Positions 44,896-55,338 of a stretch of 64,000 nucleotides of DNA are shown here, one piece after another (position 1 is the first letter of the stretch; each line of letters opens with the position of its first letter). Under the pieces are notes generated by a model. The model worked only from the letters and a program-made list of their open reading frames with translations, was not told the origin of the DNA and made no database searches. The stretch spans positions 1 through 64,000 of the forward strand of contig JAKTTT010000033.1 in NCBI GenBank assembly GCA_030581615.1. The letters run 5' to 3'. Origin of the DNA: Alloascoidea africana. Lineage: Eukaryota > Ascomycota > Alloascoideomycetes > Alloascoideales > Alloascoideaceae. The translations under genes were made by a program, and so were the position numbers.

Positions 44896-46044
44896 ATGAG
44901 CAGTAGTTGTAAAAGTACGGCAAAAACGCCATCCAAAAAGCGACCTAGTCTGAATGAGATCTACAAAGCCCCACTGCCTGTCGTCCTGAGCGTTCTGCCA
45001 GATCCTCCACTAATTCCAAACAATTTTTTGTCTATTCTACATTACATTCTTTTCCCTCGACAGGTGGATCCAATCTCGATCGATTGCGTTCTTACGCATG
45101 ATGGTGTGTTCAAAGTCTTGGGGGAAAGCGATATGTCGACGCTATGGCGAATGGGATTTTTCGGGAAGGGTTCGTTGAGTAGAAGCGAGCCGTCCTGGTA
45201 CGGAAGATATTCTCGGAGGTTGGGATTAGAGACAAATGAGCCACTTTCCTCGGAAGAGGTGACCAGGCTAAGGAGAGAGGAGAGACGGAAATTTAAAGAA
45301 GAGCGTGCCAAGGTTGAAGCAGAGATTTTGGAGCGGAGAAAGATGATTGATGCTGGACTAGAGGTTACTGGAGAAGTTGTTCTTCCGCAAAGGAAAGTAG
45401 GATTTCTTGATGCTCAAACCATAAGCCTCTTGACAGAATTTAAAAGTTCTAGTGAATGGCGGGAAGAAGATAGGAATATTGTAAAGAACAAGACCTTGGA
45501 TCAATTGGAATATCTCCAACTGATGCCTGTCGAGGCACTGTTTCTAAACTTGAACTTTGGCTGTTTGAAGGTGTTTTCTGAAGCAAGAGAAGAAAAAGGA
45601 GAACTATCAACAAGTCAACTGTTTCTCGAGATGGTCCCAGATTTTAAGCCAGACTGCAAGTTCATACTGGAATATGTTGTATACCACCACTATCGGTCTC
45701 TTGGGTGGTGTGTTCGAAGCGGAATCAAATTCGGCATAGATTTTCTCCTATACAAACGAGGTCCACCTTTCTCACACGCAGAGTTCTCGGTGGTAATTCT
45801 ACCTTCATTTACAGATGAGAAACGAAATCTTGAGGTTGCAAAGCCATGGTGGTGGGCATCGAGCATCAACCGTGTCAATGGTGGTGTGAAGAAGACAGTT
45901 GTGTATTGTTACGTTGAGATTCCAGATGACATCTCACGATTCTTGATAAATGAAAGTAGTATTGATTTTGAGGGTCTTCTTACGAGCTACAAAGTTCGGG
46001 AAGTGGTCTATAAGAGATGGATCCCGGACAGAAATAGAGATTAA
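44896..46044 (+). CDS. SEN2: tRNA-splicing endonuclease subunit Sen2
   Basis: Catalytic subunit that cuts the 5' splice site of intron-containing tRNAs; in yeast the complex sits on the outer mitochondrial membrane. The 382-residue protein (yeast Sen2 is 377) has the N-terminal Sen2 region with GVFKVLGESDMSTLWRMGFFGKG, a charged Arg/Glu-rich linker and the C-terminal nuclease domain. The catalytic triad is visible: Tyr286 in IDFLLYKRGPPF, His294 in FSHAEFSVV and a Lys at about 332-333 in NGGVKKTVVYCYVEIP. YHHYRSLGWCVRSGIKFG is also conserved. No intron. The gene converges with LCL2 (55 bp between stops). Confidence 0.94.
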   Translation: MSSSCKSTAKTPSKKRPSLNEIYKAPLPVVLSVLPDPPLIPNNFLSILHYILFPRQVDPISIDCVLTHDGVFKVLGESDMSTLWRMGFFGKGSLSRSEPSWYGRYSRRLGLETNEPLSSEEVTRLRREERRKFKEERAKVEAEILERRKMIDAGLEVTGEVVLPQRKVGFLDAQTISLLTEFKSSSEWREEDRNIVKNKTLDQLEYLQLMPVEALFLNLNFGCLKVFSEAREEKGELSTSQLFLEMVPDFKPDCKFILEYVVYHHYRSLGWCVRSGIKFGIDFLLYKRGPPFSHAEFSVVILPSFTDEKRNLEVAKPWWWASSINRVNGGVKKTVVYCYVEIPDDISRFLINESSIDFEGLLTSYKVREVVYKRWIPDRNRD

Positions 46045-46099
46045 TTATACTGTTCAAATGGGGCCTGTTGTAGAATCGCTTCCATCTCTTTTCCCCAAG

Positions 46100-46581
46100 C
46101 TATATCAGTCCCTGATGCACCTTGTTAATCCATCCACAATCTCGAACATCTCCTCCTGCTGTTATCTGAGGTCCTTTCACAGGATCATCGTAGAGCTCGG
46201 GGTTTTTCACATTCGCAGGCTTTGAAATGCAAAGGTAATTCTTGTCTGGAAGGACACACTTTAGCTGTGAATTTGGAAAAGGACAAGGACAGTCAAATAA
46301 CGTATCAACACACGACAATGTGTCTTCACATAAATATCCATTGCATTGTGCTGAACAAAAGAAAAAAAACGTCAGAAAGCCGATCATAAACAAAACAAGA
46401 AAAGGTCATGATCAATCTTACCGTTCAGATAAGTCTGTTCAAAGTTAAACTGTTGCTGCTGCTGTTGTTCTGATCTCTGCTGTCCAAAATGCTGAAAAAA
46501 ATCAAACATGGCCTGAGACCCAACTATCAGGCTTGAGATCAAAACTAGCACAAACAAGTGACACCGCGAAGACGCTGGCAT
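46100..46581 (-). CDS. LCL2: Lcl2-family secreted protein (ER quality control)
   Basis: Small secretory protein; the yeast relative affects chronological lifespan and ER-associated degradation. Minus-strand exon 1 is 46422-46581 and exon 2 is 46100-46350. The 71-nt intron has donor GTAAGA and joins in phase to YLNAQCNGYLCEDTLSCVDT. The protein has 136 residues: a signal peptide (CHLFVLVLISSLIVGSQA), a Gln/Phe-rich segment (FDFFQHFGQQRSEQQQQQQF), then the conserved cysteine domain with FDCPCPFPNSQLKCVLPD and YLCISKP. Six cysteines in the domain suggest three disulfides. It diverges from CDC45, so the two starts share a 227-bp promoter region. Confidence 0.92.
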
Positions 46582-46724
46582 GTTGTATATCTTCTTTCCT
46601 TTCAAAACGATTCTTTCAAGTTTCTTCTCGCTTGTGCCTTTGCTTCGTTGGCAGAGTCGGTGGTCACCCGGACACACTATCACATGACTATGTCAAGGCT
46701 GTTTCAAGAAAACTGAATTTCGCG

Positions 46725-46730
46725 ACGCGT
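46725..46730 (+). promoter_or_regulatory. MCB element (ACGCGT) before CDC45
   Basis: A perfect MluI cell-cycle box, the MBF (Mbp1-Swi6) site, lies 79 bp before the CDC45 ATG. CDC45 is a G1/S-regulated replication gene in yeasts, so the site fits. Confidence 0.6.
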
Positions 46731-46808
46731 TAGGGACTTGTTCTAAGATCCAAAAGACAGCGCTACTAGCACCAAGCGACGGGGGACAGAGGGGACAACC
46801 AAGAGGAA

Positions 46809-48926
46809 ATGTATCTCACGTCAGCCCAGTACGTGACAGCATTCAGAGAGATCAAACTGACCTCACTTTCCCACTCGACATGCAAACTTGTCATCTTCAC
46901 ATCATGTATCGATATCGATGCACTATGTGCTGCGAAAGTGTTTGCATCTGTTCTGAAGAAAGAGCTCATCACACATCGGATAGTGCCTGTGGTGGGCTAT
47001 TCGGAGTTGAAGGCACAGTTCCAGCAGCTCGACGACGATGTAACGAACGTGGTCATGGTAGGGTGTGGTGCGCTTGTCGATCTGGAGACTTTTTTGCATA
47101 TCAATCCCGAGGAGTACATTGTTAATGGGCCAGGAAGTGCTGAGCAGAGAGAAAGTGATTGGGAGACGCGCCATTCGAATGGTACAGGGTTTGCTAAGAG
47201 AAAGATTTATGTGATTGATGGACATCGGCCGTGGAATCTGGATAATGTATTTGGATCACAAATTGTGGTCTGTTTGGATGATGGAGCTATTGATGACGAC
47301 CTGGGACAGCAAAAAGACGCGTATTACCGACTGGTGGAAGAAGCCAACAAAGAGGATGACGACGAAGGAAGCGTGGATGGAGCTGATAGAGCCGAGGATG
47401 AAGATGAAGATGAGGGTATCAAAACAGATGCAGATGATGATGATGAGTATCCAATACCAAGCAGCCAAACGAAAAGAAAATCGCGGTCCTCTTCGCCAGG
47501 ATCAGAACCAAGTTTGAAACGACACTCACCAGGCCGGGCAGAAGACATCTCAAACTCAGAAGAAATGCTAGAAGAGTACTATGCTTCTGGAACGACAATC
47601 GCGACTTCTGCTTCTCTACAGATGTACTCATTGATATCGCTCATTGGAGAAACATCCATCGAAAGCTTGTGGTTAACTGTCGTGGGGACGGCATCTTTGG
47701 ATGGAGAATATCCTGAACTCTACAAGCAACTGTACCCGCTGTTGAAAGACGAGGTTATGCGACTGAATCCACCAGAAGGGGCCAATTCGCGGACGGCAGA
47801 CACAATGTCGCTGGGCGTGGAAACAGACTATCTTTTGTTTCTACTACGGCATTGGTCACTCTACAACAGTATGCTCTACTCCTCTTATGTCTCCTCTAAG
47901 CTTGTGCTTTGGCAGGAGGAAGGCAGAAAGAAACTTCACAAAATGTTGGCACGAATGGGTATCTCTTTACAGGTTGCACACGAGCAATGGACACACATGG
48001 ACATCTCTGTGAAAAAATCATTGCACACGATGCTGAGCAACGTTGCTGGGCTCTATGGGCTAGACGACATAGTGCGAGAGGGCATTGTGCGAAAGTTTGG
48101 ATACCGGAGCACAATATCGGGTAGTGAATGTGTCGAGGCTCTCACAGCTCTACTGGAAAGTGGACTTGTATCGCAGACAGACATTGCAATGGGGAAAAGC
48201 TCCTATGTGAGCAGTCAGAGTGCTCAACAGCATCAGCGGCATCAAAACCAGAATCTGAATGCGACGGAAGATGCCGAGAAAACGATTGGCGAGGAAATAG
48301 CGGAGAAGGAGAAGAGGTGGATAGGCAATTTTTGGGCAGGGTGGGATGCTCTGGATAAGGTAGACATTCTCGAAAAGGGACTAGAGAATGCGAGAGTTTT
48401 ACAGCAGGCCGTTTTCAGAGCAGGCACTGCGATTCTTGAAAAACGACAAGTTCGAAACTTGCGGATATTCAGGCTCGCGGTCGTCAAGGACGGACCCGAC
48501 CTTGATACGTTCAAGAACCCTTTGGCACTGGGTAGACTCGGCATATGGATGCAAGAAGCGATAGCAGAGGCTGATCCTACTCCATTGCCCCTCGTGCTTG
48601 CCTCTCTGGACGTGCAAGCCGATACCTATCTGGTCCTGGGTCTTGCGGCTCGCTATCCACGGGGGTATCAAACTACGATATCAGGGGAAAATGACGAACT
48701 GGATGTATCAGGCGCGCCAAACTCCAAGGCAAAGCCAAGAGGCAGAGGAAAGGACTCGTTCTTGGAGCCCGGTGTTCTGAACTCTTTTGGCAACGCATTT
48801 CAGCAGGTAGCGGTTCAAACGGGGGCCAAAGCTAGAATGGATAGTTTTGAAAGTGCAATTATTGAGGTACGGAAAGACGATTTGGCGACTTTTCTGGAAG
48901 GTCTTACGCTGAGTGGGCTTGTTTAG
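46809..48926 (+). CDS. CDC45: DNA replication factor Cdc45
   Basis: Component of the CMG helicase (Cdc45-Mcm2-7-GINS) needed for origin firing and fork movement. The 705-residue protein opens with YVTAFREIKLTSLSHSTCKL and VIFTSCIDIDALCAAKVFAS, the DHH-like N-terminal fold shared with RecJ. Then come VVMVGCGALVDLETFL and IYVIDGHRPWNLDNVFG. An acidic Asp/Glu-rich loop covers about residues 178-214, followed by a basic Ser-rich patch that could be a nuclear signal (KRKSRSSSPGS). The middle, LWLTVVGTASLDGEYPELY and LFLLRHWSLYNSMLYSSYV, is strongly conserved. Length is close to the family norm (650). No intron. Confidence 0.96.
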   Translation: MYLTSAQYVTAFREIKLTSLSHSTCKLVIFTSCIDIDALCAAKVFASVLKKELITHRIVPVVGYSELKAQFQQLDDDVTNVVMVGCGALVDLETFLHINPEEYIVNGPGSAEQRESDWETRHSNGTGFAKRKIYVIDGHRPWNLDNVFGSQIVVCLDDGAIDDDLGQQKDAYYRLVEEANKEDDDEGSVDGADRAEDEDEDEGIKTDADDDDEYPIPSSQTKRKSRSSSPGSEPSLKRHSPGRAEDISNSEEMLEEYYASGTTIATSASLQMYSLISLIGETSIESLWLTVVGTASLDGEYPELYKQLYPLLKDEVMRLNPPEGANSRTADTMSLGVETDYLLFLLRHWSLYNSMLYSSYVSSKLVLWQEEGRKKLHKMLARMGISLQVAHEQWTHMDISVKKSLHTMLSNVAGLYGLDDIVREGIVRKFGYRSTISGSECVEALTALLESGLVSQTDIAMGKSSYVSSQSAQQHQRHQNQNLNATEDAEKTIGEEIAEKEKRWIGNFWAGWDALDKVDILEKGLENARVLQQAVFRAGTAILEKRQVRNLRIFRLAVVKDGPDLDTFKNPLALGRLGIWMQEAIAEADPTPLPLVLASLDVQADTYLVLGLAARYPRGYQTTISGENDELDVSGAPNSKAKPRGRGKDSFLEPGVLNSFGNAFQQVAVQTGAKARMDSFESAIIEVRKDDLATFLEGLTLSGLV

Positions 48927-49189
48927 GGACATATTTGTATGTTCTCTTGTTCTATAGCATTTCAATGTTCTCATTTTTTTTTTAATGTCATTTTATCTAT
49001 TTTTCAGTGTGAAAACGAAAAATGAAAGAAAAGAAAAAGTTCCTGATTCTGACGTTTTGACATTTGCCTGCCGTTTTGGGAAATGGGTAAACAATAGGCG
49101 CCCATAGTTAAAAATCCACCCTCCGCCAAACTCGTTCTCCCGTACCATGAACAAGAGCCTGTGATAGAACAAACCAAAACATAGCACTA

Positions 49190-50639
49190 ATGTCAAATAC
49201 CCCCCAGACCCAGGTCCTCACTTCGCCCCATAGGCACGAGCTTGAGCACGACCAAGCTAAAGACGTGCGCAGACAGCTCTTTGCGAATCGAGCCATGGCT
49301 ATGGGTAAGCCATGCCACTACTTGTGATTGCAATGCCTACAAACAAGCACCTGGACTAACTGATTTGATCTCTAGCACGGCCACGGATGAAGAGCCGAAA
49401 TCGAAATCGCAAAGTAGCGTTTTCTCGCGAAGTCACTGCGGCTAAGGCCAACAACGCCCAGGCCCAGGTTCGAGCCATGATGGCAACGCCTACTTTGGCT
49501 ACACCCAGATTCAACAAGACCGAAGCAGATGCCCGAAACGAGGACGGAAACTATGATGGTTTAGATCAGGATTCAGTAGATACCCAGGACTCGGTTCACG
49601 CGTTTTTCAAAGTAGACGTACGACCGCATTTTATCAAGTCTACGATAAGAACGGAACCAGAAGAGGAAACACCGGAAAAGAACATAGATCCAAGAGCCCG
49701 GCTGAACTGGGAATCAAAGCCATACTCCCACTCTCGAGAGATATCTGAGTGGAAAAGGCCAGTCAGGCAAAACATGGATCGCTTGAGGAGGGACCAGCCA
49801 AGACCTGTGCCTGTTCCAAGATTGGCTCTCCACAAACCAGTCAGGCTCTCTAGGGCTGAAGCGATGAAGGCAGCCGAGGCAGCGGCAGAGGAGATATTCC
49901 GAGAGGAGCACATTCGTCTAGGCGATGATGATGACGATGACGACGAAGATGAGAATGAAAATGAAAATGAGAATGAAAGCAAGGGCAATGGAAATGGAAA
50001 TGAGGGACAAACCGGGCGATTAAGGCTCACAGGTACAAGAGCTGTGCTGAACCGCGCTCATGTTCAAAACTATCATCTGCGGCGGAGCAATAGTAATGGG
50101 AAAGCGCCTATTAACGGGAGTCTCCTTAATCGCCTATCGACTCGAATACGGAATGATGATTCAATAATTGTCTCAATACCAGGGGTTCCGGACGAGGAAG
50201 TGAAGCATATGTGCCAAACGCGTGTTGATCTGAGAGCCGGAAACAGCGACAGGGCCTTCATAGCGGCCAAGAAGCTAAGATTTGCAAAAACTCCATCATC
50301 GTCCACTTCGCTATCCTATAGATCGATGCATTACCACCAGAGTCACAATCAGCATTACAGGAATGGGAATGGAAACGCAGCAGAAGGAGTGATCACCGTG
50401 GACCTCCAAAAGGGCGAAGAGCTGGAGAGTTTCAAGCAGTACACGGAGGAGTTTGCAGATGAACTCCAAGAAACACGGGCCAAGCATAGTAAGTTCCGAA
50501 CTCCTTTTCCTTGAACCACATTGCACTTTACTAACGAGCATCTGGCCATCTTCAAGGACAAGAGACCGCCCGTCGCGCCCGTCTTCTCCAGCACGGAATC
50601 CGCGAGTTCCTGGACGAGGATGAATGGATGTACCGTTGA
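49190..50639 (+). CDS. Unrecognised three-exon gene, 436 residues, mostly disordered
   Basis: I do not recognise this protein. Exons are 49190-49304, 49376-50488 and 50557-50639, all in phase. Donors are GTAAGC and GTAAGT; branches are GACTAAC and TACTAAC. The final exon encodes QETARRARLLQHGIREFLDE followed by DEWMYR, well-ordered and helical. The rest is charged and low complexity: a basic N-terminus (ARPRMKSRNRNRKVAFSREV), an Arg/Pro-rich middle, an acidic run of Asp/Glu with Glu-Asn repeats at about 220-235, and a Ser/His/Asn-rich part. There is no signal peptide or membrane span; the composition suggests a nuclear protein. The gene sits between CDC45 and ERG27 on the same strand, 100 bp before ERG27. 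Confidence 0.7.
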
Positions 50640-50738
50640 GAGCCGGGGCGTCTTTCTCACCTGATGTGCCATGAACCAGCACAAATTCCATCGACCCGAT
50701 CTCCACCTGGGAAGGACACAACACCAGAAACTCACGAA

Positions 50739-51973
50739 ATGGTACAGGAGCACAGAGTCGCGCTGATAACCGGCGCTAATAGGTATGCCCGATGCTGCTC
50801 GTCTACTCCCGGTTTTTTTCTTAGTTCTTTTTGAATGTGTGTGTAGGTGATGCAGTCCTTCTCTAACTGAAAACCATTGGGAACCTGACGGTTCTCATGT
50901 ATATAAAATAATGCATTTGTAGTAATCTCGGTATCAATATTGCGTACCGTTTGATCGAGTCTATCCCCCGTAACACAAGACTCACGCTGATCTTGACCTC
51001 GCGGACTTTGCCCCGTGTGAAAGAGGTGATCTCGCAGCTGCAACTGTTTGTCCGGAACTTGAACAAGTCAAAGCGATCCCAGAAAGAGATTGAAGACGAG
51101 GACGAGTCAAGTGAAGTTAGCGTTGATTATGATTACCTTCTCCTCGATTTTACAAATATGGTCTCGGTCTATGCCGCCCAGTATGAGCTACACAAGAACT
51201 ACAAACGCATTGACTGGTTCTTTGCAAACTCCTCCTCGCAGGTTTACGATGGGATTGATTGGTTGGGCGCCACGAAGCAAGTCTTGAGCGACCCGCTGGC
51301 GTCTGTTACAAGTCCTTCATATAAAATTCAAAGAGTCGGCGTCATGACGAAAGACGGAATGGGCACCATGTTCCAAGGGAATGTGTTTGGGCCCTGGTTC
51401 CTGATCCATCAGATCTTGACATTGTTGCAAAACTGCGGGGGCAAGGTGATATGGATTAGTAGTCTGATGTCTGGTTCGGAGTTTCTATCCTTTGACGACT
51501 TGGAGTTGACAAGAACACATGATCCCTATGAGGGTTCCAAGCGAATGGTGGACTTGCTTCACCTGGCCTCTTACAAGCCCTTGTTGGAAAAAAAAGGTGT
51601 AAAGTCCTATATAGTCCACCCCGGAATATTCCAGTCAAACTCGTTCAACCAGTATCTTAACTGGTTCACCTACTACGGCATGATGTTACTCTTCTACCTG
51701 GCACGCATTCTTGGAAGCCATTGGCACAACATTTGGGGGTATACCGCTGCAAATGCTGTGATTTGGGCTGCTGTAGAAGCAAACCCCCAAAAGGGAGATC
51801 GTCAGGATTACAAGTACGGCTCGGCTTGTCGCCTAAACGGCAGTGGCTACATTCGGTCCAGCCAGATTGATGATACGGGTGCTTCTGATGTTTTTGCTTA
51901 CGTCGAGAAGAAGAGAATTGAATGGGAGGAAAAGTTGAAGGATCAGATTAGGGAGACGAGACAAGTGGAATGA
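50739..51973 (+). CDS. ERG27: 3-keto-steroid reductase
   Basis: Short-chain dehydrogenase of the sterol C-4 demethylation complex, reducing 3-keto intermediates with NADPH at the ER and lipid droplets. Exon 1 is 50739-50782 and exon 2 is 50923-51973; the 140-nt intron has donor GTATGC and splits a Ser codon. The join restores the nucleotide-binding motif ALITGANSNLGINIAYRLIE (TGxxxxxG). The protein has 364 residues (yeast Erg27 is 347). The catalytic region shows the Ser in KVIWISSLMSGSEF and YEGSKRMVDLL with the YxxxK pair. A hydrophobic stretch (WFTYYGMMLLFYLARILG) agrees with membrane association. Part of a local sterol pair with ERG9. Confidence 0.94.
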
Positions 51974-52057
51974 AACGCTCTGTATAATCAATCCTGTTCA
52001 AAATAAATGATAAAAAATATGAATGAGAGGGAAGGAGATGAAGAGGAATGTTGCATT

Positions 52058-55054
52058 TTATCTATCTTTTCCAAAACACAAAAACAAAGCCTATTAATTC
52101 ATAGAGTGTTAGTATAATAAAGGTATCGTGTTTTTGTCAACAATCAGTAACAATAAGCTTACCTGAGACTCCAATGTTGATTTCTTGACGAGATCCTCAA
52201 CGGAACGAATAGCAGCCCTATTGCTGCCTGCAACTGTGGATACAGTGTTATCTAAAGCGGTGAGACAGGTCTTTGAGAGACTCGGGGCCAAAATCTCTTT
52301 GAAAAACTCAATGTCCGCAACTGCTTGCTGAACACCACCAATTCCAAAAATCTCCACCTGACGAAAGCTCTCCAAAAGAACTTTTGCATAGTGGTCTTGA
52401 AGCTCGCGGATTGTGCGCTTTGTTAACGGTTCCGAAATGTCTATAACGCGAGCATGTACTTTCGTAATGTGTCCAAGCGCGTTGTAAACATATGGACTAA
52501 TGACTAAAAGTAGTGAAAAAAAAAATAAAAAGTCAGAGAAGGGTCCATGTTTAGATACAGTCAAAAAAAAGAAGCTCACCCCCAGGCTGCACCGTTGTGC
52601 CCCAAACATCATTTCTCAAAATTCCATGTCTTATAATCTGAGAAAGTTGTCCCTTAATTCTTCTCGTGTAGGCATCAAAAAGAGACAAATCCATTTGTTC
52701 CAAAATATCATTGACTTTAAAAGCGCCATCGCTCAGGTCTATGCCAAAGCTCTGTTTAAACGTGTTTACAAGTTGTGGGAAAACACGAACTTTGATTTCA
52801 TCCACGTTGCTAAGTGTCCAGAAAATGGCCGTGCTTGCTTCTTCATATGGAATTTCTCCTTCATTTGCAGAATCCTGTTTCAATTTGACTAGCTTCATCA
52901 AAGACTCGAGCATTCCATCAACAGAGCGAATAAACTGGACCTGGATGCCTGTCAACAATTGCTTGGAAGGATGGAAAAAAAGCTGAATCTCATTATTCCT
53001 ATGGTTCTCATAAATAAATGCAACTTTCCTCACTCCTGTTATGATAACAGTTTGATAGCTTAAAACCACATTGGGGAGTTTCGTGATACTCCTGTTATCT
53101 GGTGATCGTTTAAAATCCTCCAAAAGGTGAATCCACCCAGAGTCATTAGTCCAGGTAGCAGATATTGCGGCTACAAAACGTTCTGTTATTCGGACTGCAC
53201 ACCAACGCAGAGTCTCTACACATTTGGGTGTAAGATCAGAATATTCTCCCAATTGTGAAAAGTTTGCTTCTAGAGTTTGGGAGATTTGAATCAGATATTT
53301 TATTGTACTTAGAGAGTTTGTGCTTGGTGGGAGGAAACCGTATGCCTCAACTTGTCGCTTTTCTGCTGAAGTCATCTTCTTGGAACTGCCATCTCCGGAA
53401 ATCTCAGTGGCGGTTGCTGCTCCAGCTCCAGTCGCGGTGCCTGATTCGGCAGCAGAATTGGAAGAATAGTTTGCCAACTCTTCCTGTGTGAAATCAAAAA
53501 ACTGTGTCAATTTCGTTGTAAGACCCGAGACCAATTTTTCAAATCGTTCTTGAATCGCGCGAACTTCGTAATCCTCGAACTCTAAATGAGTCAGTGATTC
53601 CTCGTTGTATCCAGAAGGCAGTTTCTGCTGGTGTACACCATTTAAAAAATCGCGACAACTTTTCCAAAAATTGCCAATCTTTAAGAAAAGGTCCCCTGCA
53701 ATGCTATCGACAAACTTCAAAGAGTGAAGCCACATCTCAGTGACCTCTGCCGTGTCGCATGCTATGTCCAAATTTTCAAAACTGCGGATTGGATTGCGAA
53801 GATAGGTTGCAATTCCGGCTTTGTAGGAAACAAGTCCAGAAGATGTAGAACACCTCGATATGAGCAACGCTTGTGCAGTTTTAATCTGTGATATTGCCTT
53901 TGCAAAGCTTTCCTCAATCTCCAATTCCAATTCCTCAGCTTGGGCATTTATCCACTCGATGATGGGATTATCCTCTACACCCAACTCCAATAATTTGCCA
54001 ATTAACTGGATATAGTTCTGATTCGGCCTTGTTTTGGTCAATTTTTTCCATAATTCTTTTCTGTAAATATCGACTATATTCTCAACCTCCTCCCAGATTC
54101 GATCGATAAGCTTTTGAATCTGGATCACGTATTCCGGAGAGTCTGATGCGATTTGGTCCTTGAATTTGATATCCTTTCCCTTGTTGTAATTGTTTATAAG
54201 ATCCTCGTAGTTATTCTCTCGCACGCTTTGTTGAATGGTATGCGGAAGATCAAAGTAAAAATGGTTCTTTTCAATCAACATTAAGGCCGTCTTTAGCGTT
54301 TGTTCTTTGGATTTGTTTTCTACTATCAGTTTAAGCACCACGCTTGCCTTTGTGTTTGAGTCTTGAAAACCGATTGAGTTTAGTTTTTCAAAGTCCTATT
54401 CTATTCAGTTCAATTCAAAAGCGACACATACCTGTAACGAATTCATCAAGGGACTTGACACCATAATCTCGATCCGCTGTAAAACCAGCCTTTTGAATAT
54501 CTTTATAAACATTATCCAACCGAGATTTCGAATGTACAAACTTGACAAACTCTTTCTCTACCAGATACTTGAGGTCCTTTGATTGTTTCTCAATTGACCG
54601 TTCCAAAACGTCCAGAGCCCTTGAAAGATCTTGGAAACTTGAACCACTATGTATGTCTCTAAGAAAAGCCTCAGGGTCAAATGATTTTGAAGATACAAAG
54701 TACCTGTATTCTATAAAACAAAACAGATTAGTCAAAAAGCTGAAACTAGAAAAGCACTTGATTGTGAAACCTACTCGCTTGTGAGTTGTTCTGGTCAACC
54801 AAACCTTTATACCGTAGAGTCCTCATAATCGAGTTTGGTCCACCAAGAGGATCTGGCTCATCTTCTACAGAAGGCGCACTCAACGCGGCGTCATCCTCTA
54901 CTTGCCGATAGATTTCATACTGCTGTTCACTAGTGCTGTTATCTTGTGGGTGGTACTTTTTCGGCTGGATAGTTGTTGATGAGTCCCATGATGTTGGATT
55001 GGGGGTGTTGAGATGGTAAAAACTCAGAATTTCGTCTTCACTATTCATTTCCAT
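52058..55054 (-). CDS. SEC5: Exocyst subunit Sec5, five exons
   Basis: Subunit of the exocyst, which tethers secretory vesicles to the plasma membrane. Minus-strand exons: 54775-55054, 54432-54710, 52580-54361, 52163-52503, 52058-52090; 904 residues, all in phase. Donors are GTAGGT, GTATGT, GTGAGC and GTAAGC; the last intron has a perfect TACTAAC. Landmarks: SVEDEPDPLGGPNSIMRTLR, then KYRYFVSSKSFDPEAFLRDI, KSRLDNVYKDIQKAGF, SNTKASVVLKLIVENKSKEQ (compare NxVFxPVLEN) and HFYFDLPHTI, typical of Sec5. The final exon has only ten codons plus stop (ALFLCFGKDR) and is less certain than the rest. The gene converges with ERG27 (84 bp between stops). Confidence 0.9.
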
Positions 55055-55338
55055 GTTGTTTAGTCAGTGGTGTCGAGAACTCTGCCGTAGGCAGTTAGTG
55101 ATTGTGCGATGGATTCTAAGGGTGGAGTGTGTTGTTGTTCATAGTGAAGCTGAGGTTTGTTGCTTACATCACGCTCAAAAAGTGTGAGATTCGCCAAACA
55201 CAGCAGCCGAAACTATAGATTGCCTACAGGAATGGAATGGTTTTGGTCAACAGGTGCTTATATATTCATTGACTATACCCTAAGAAGAAGTATATATATG
55301 GGTTATAGATAGAAGCAATTAGAAACCTATACTTGTGA

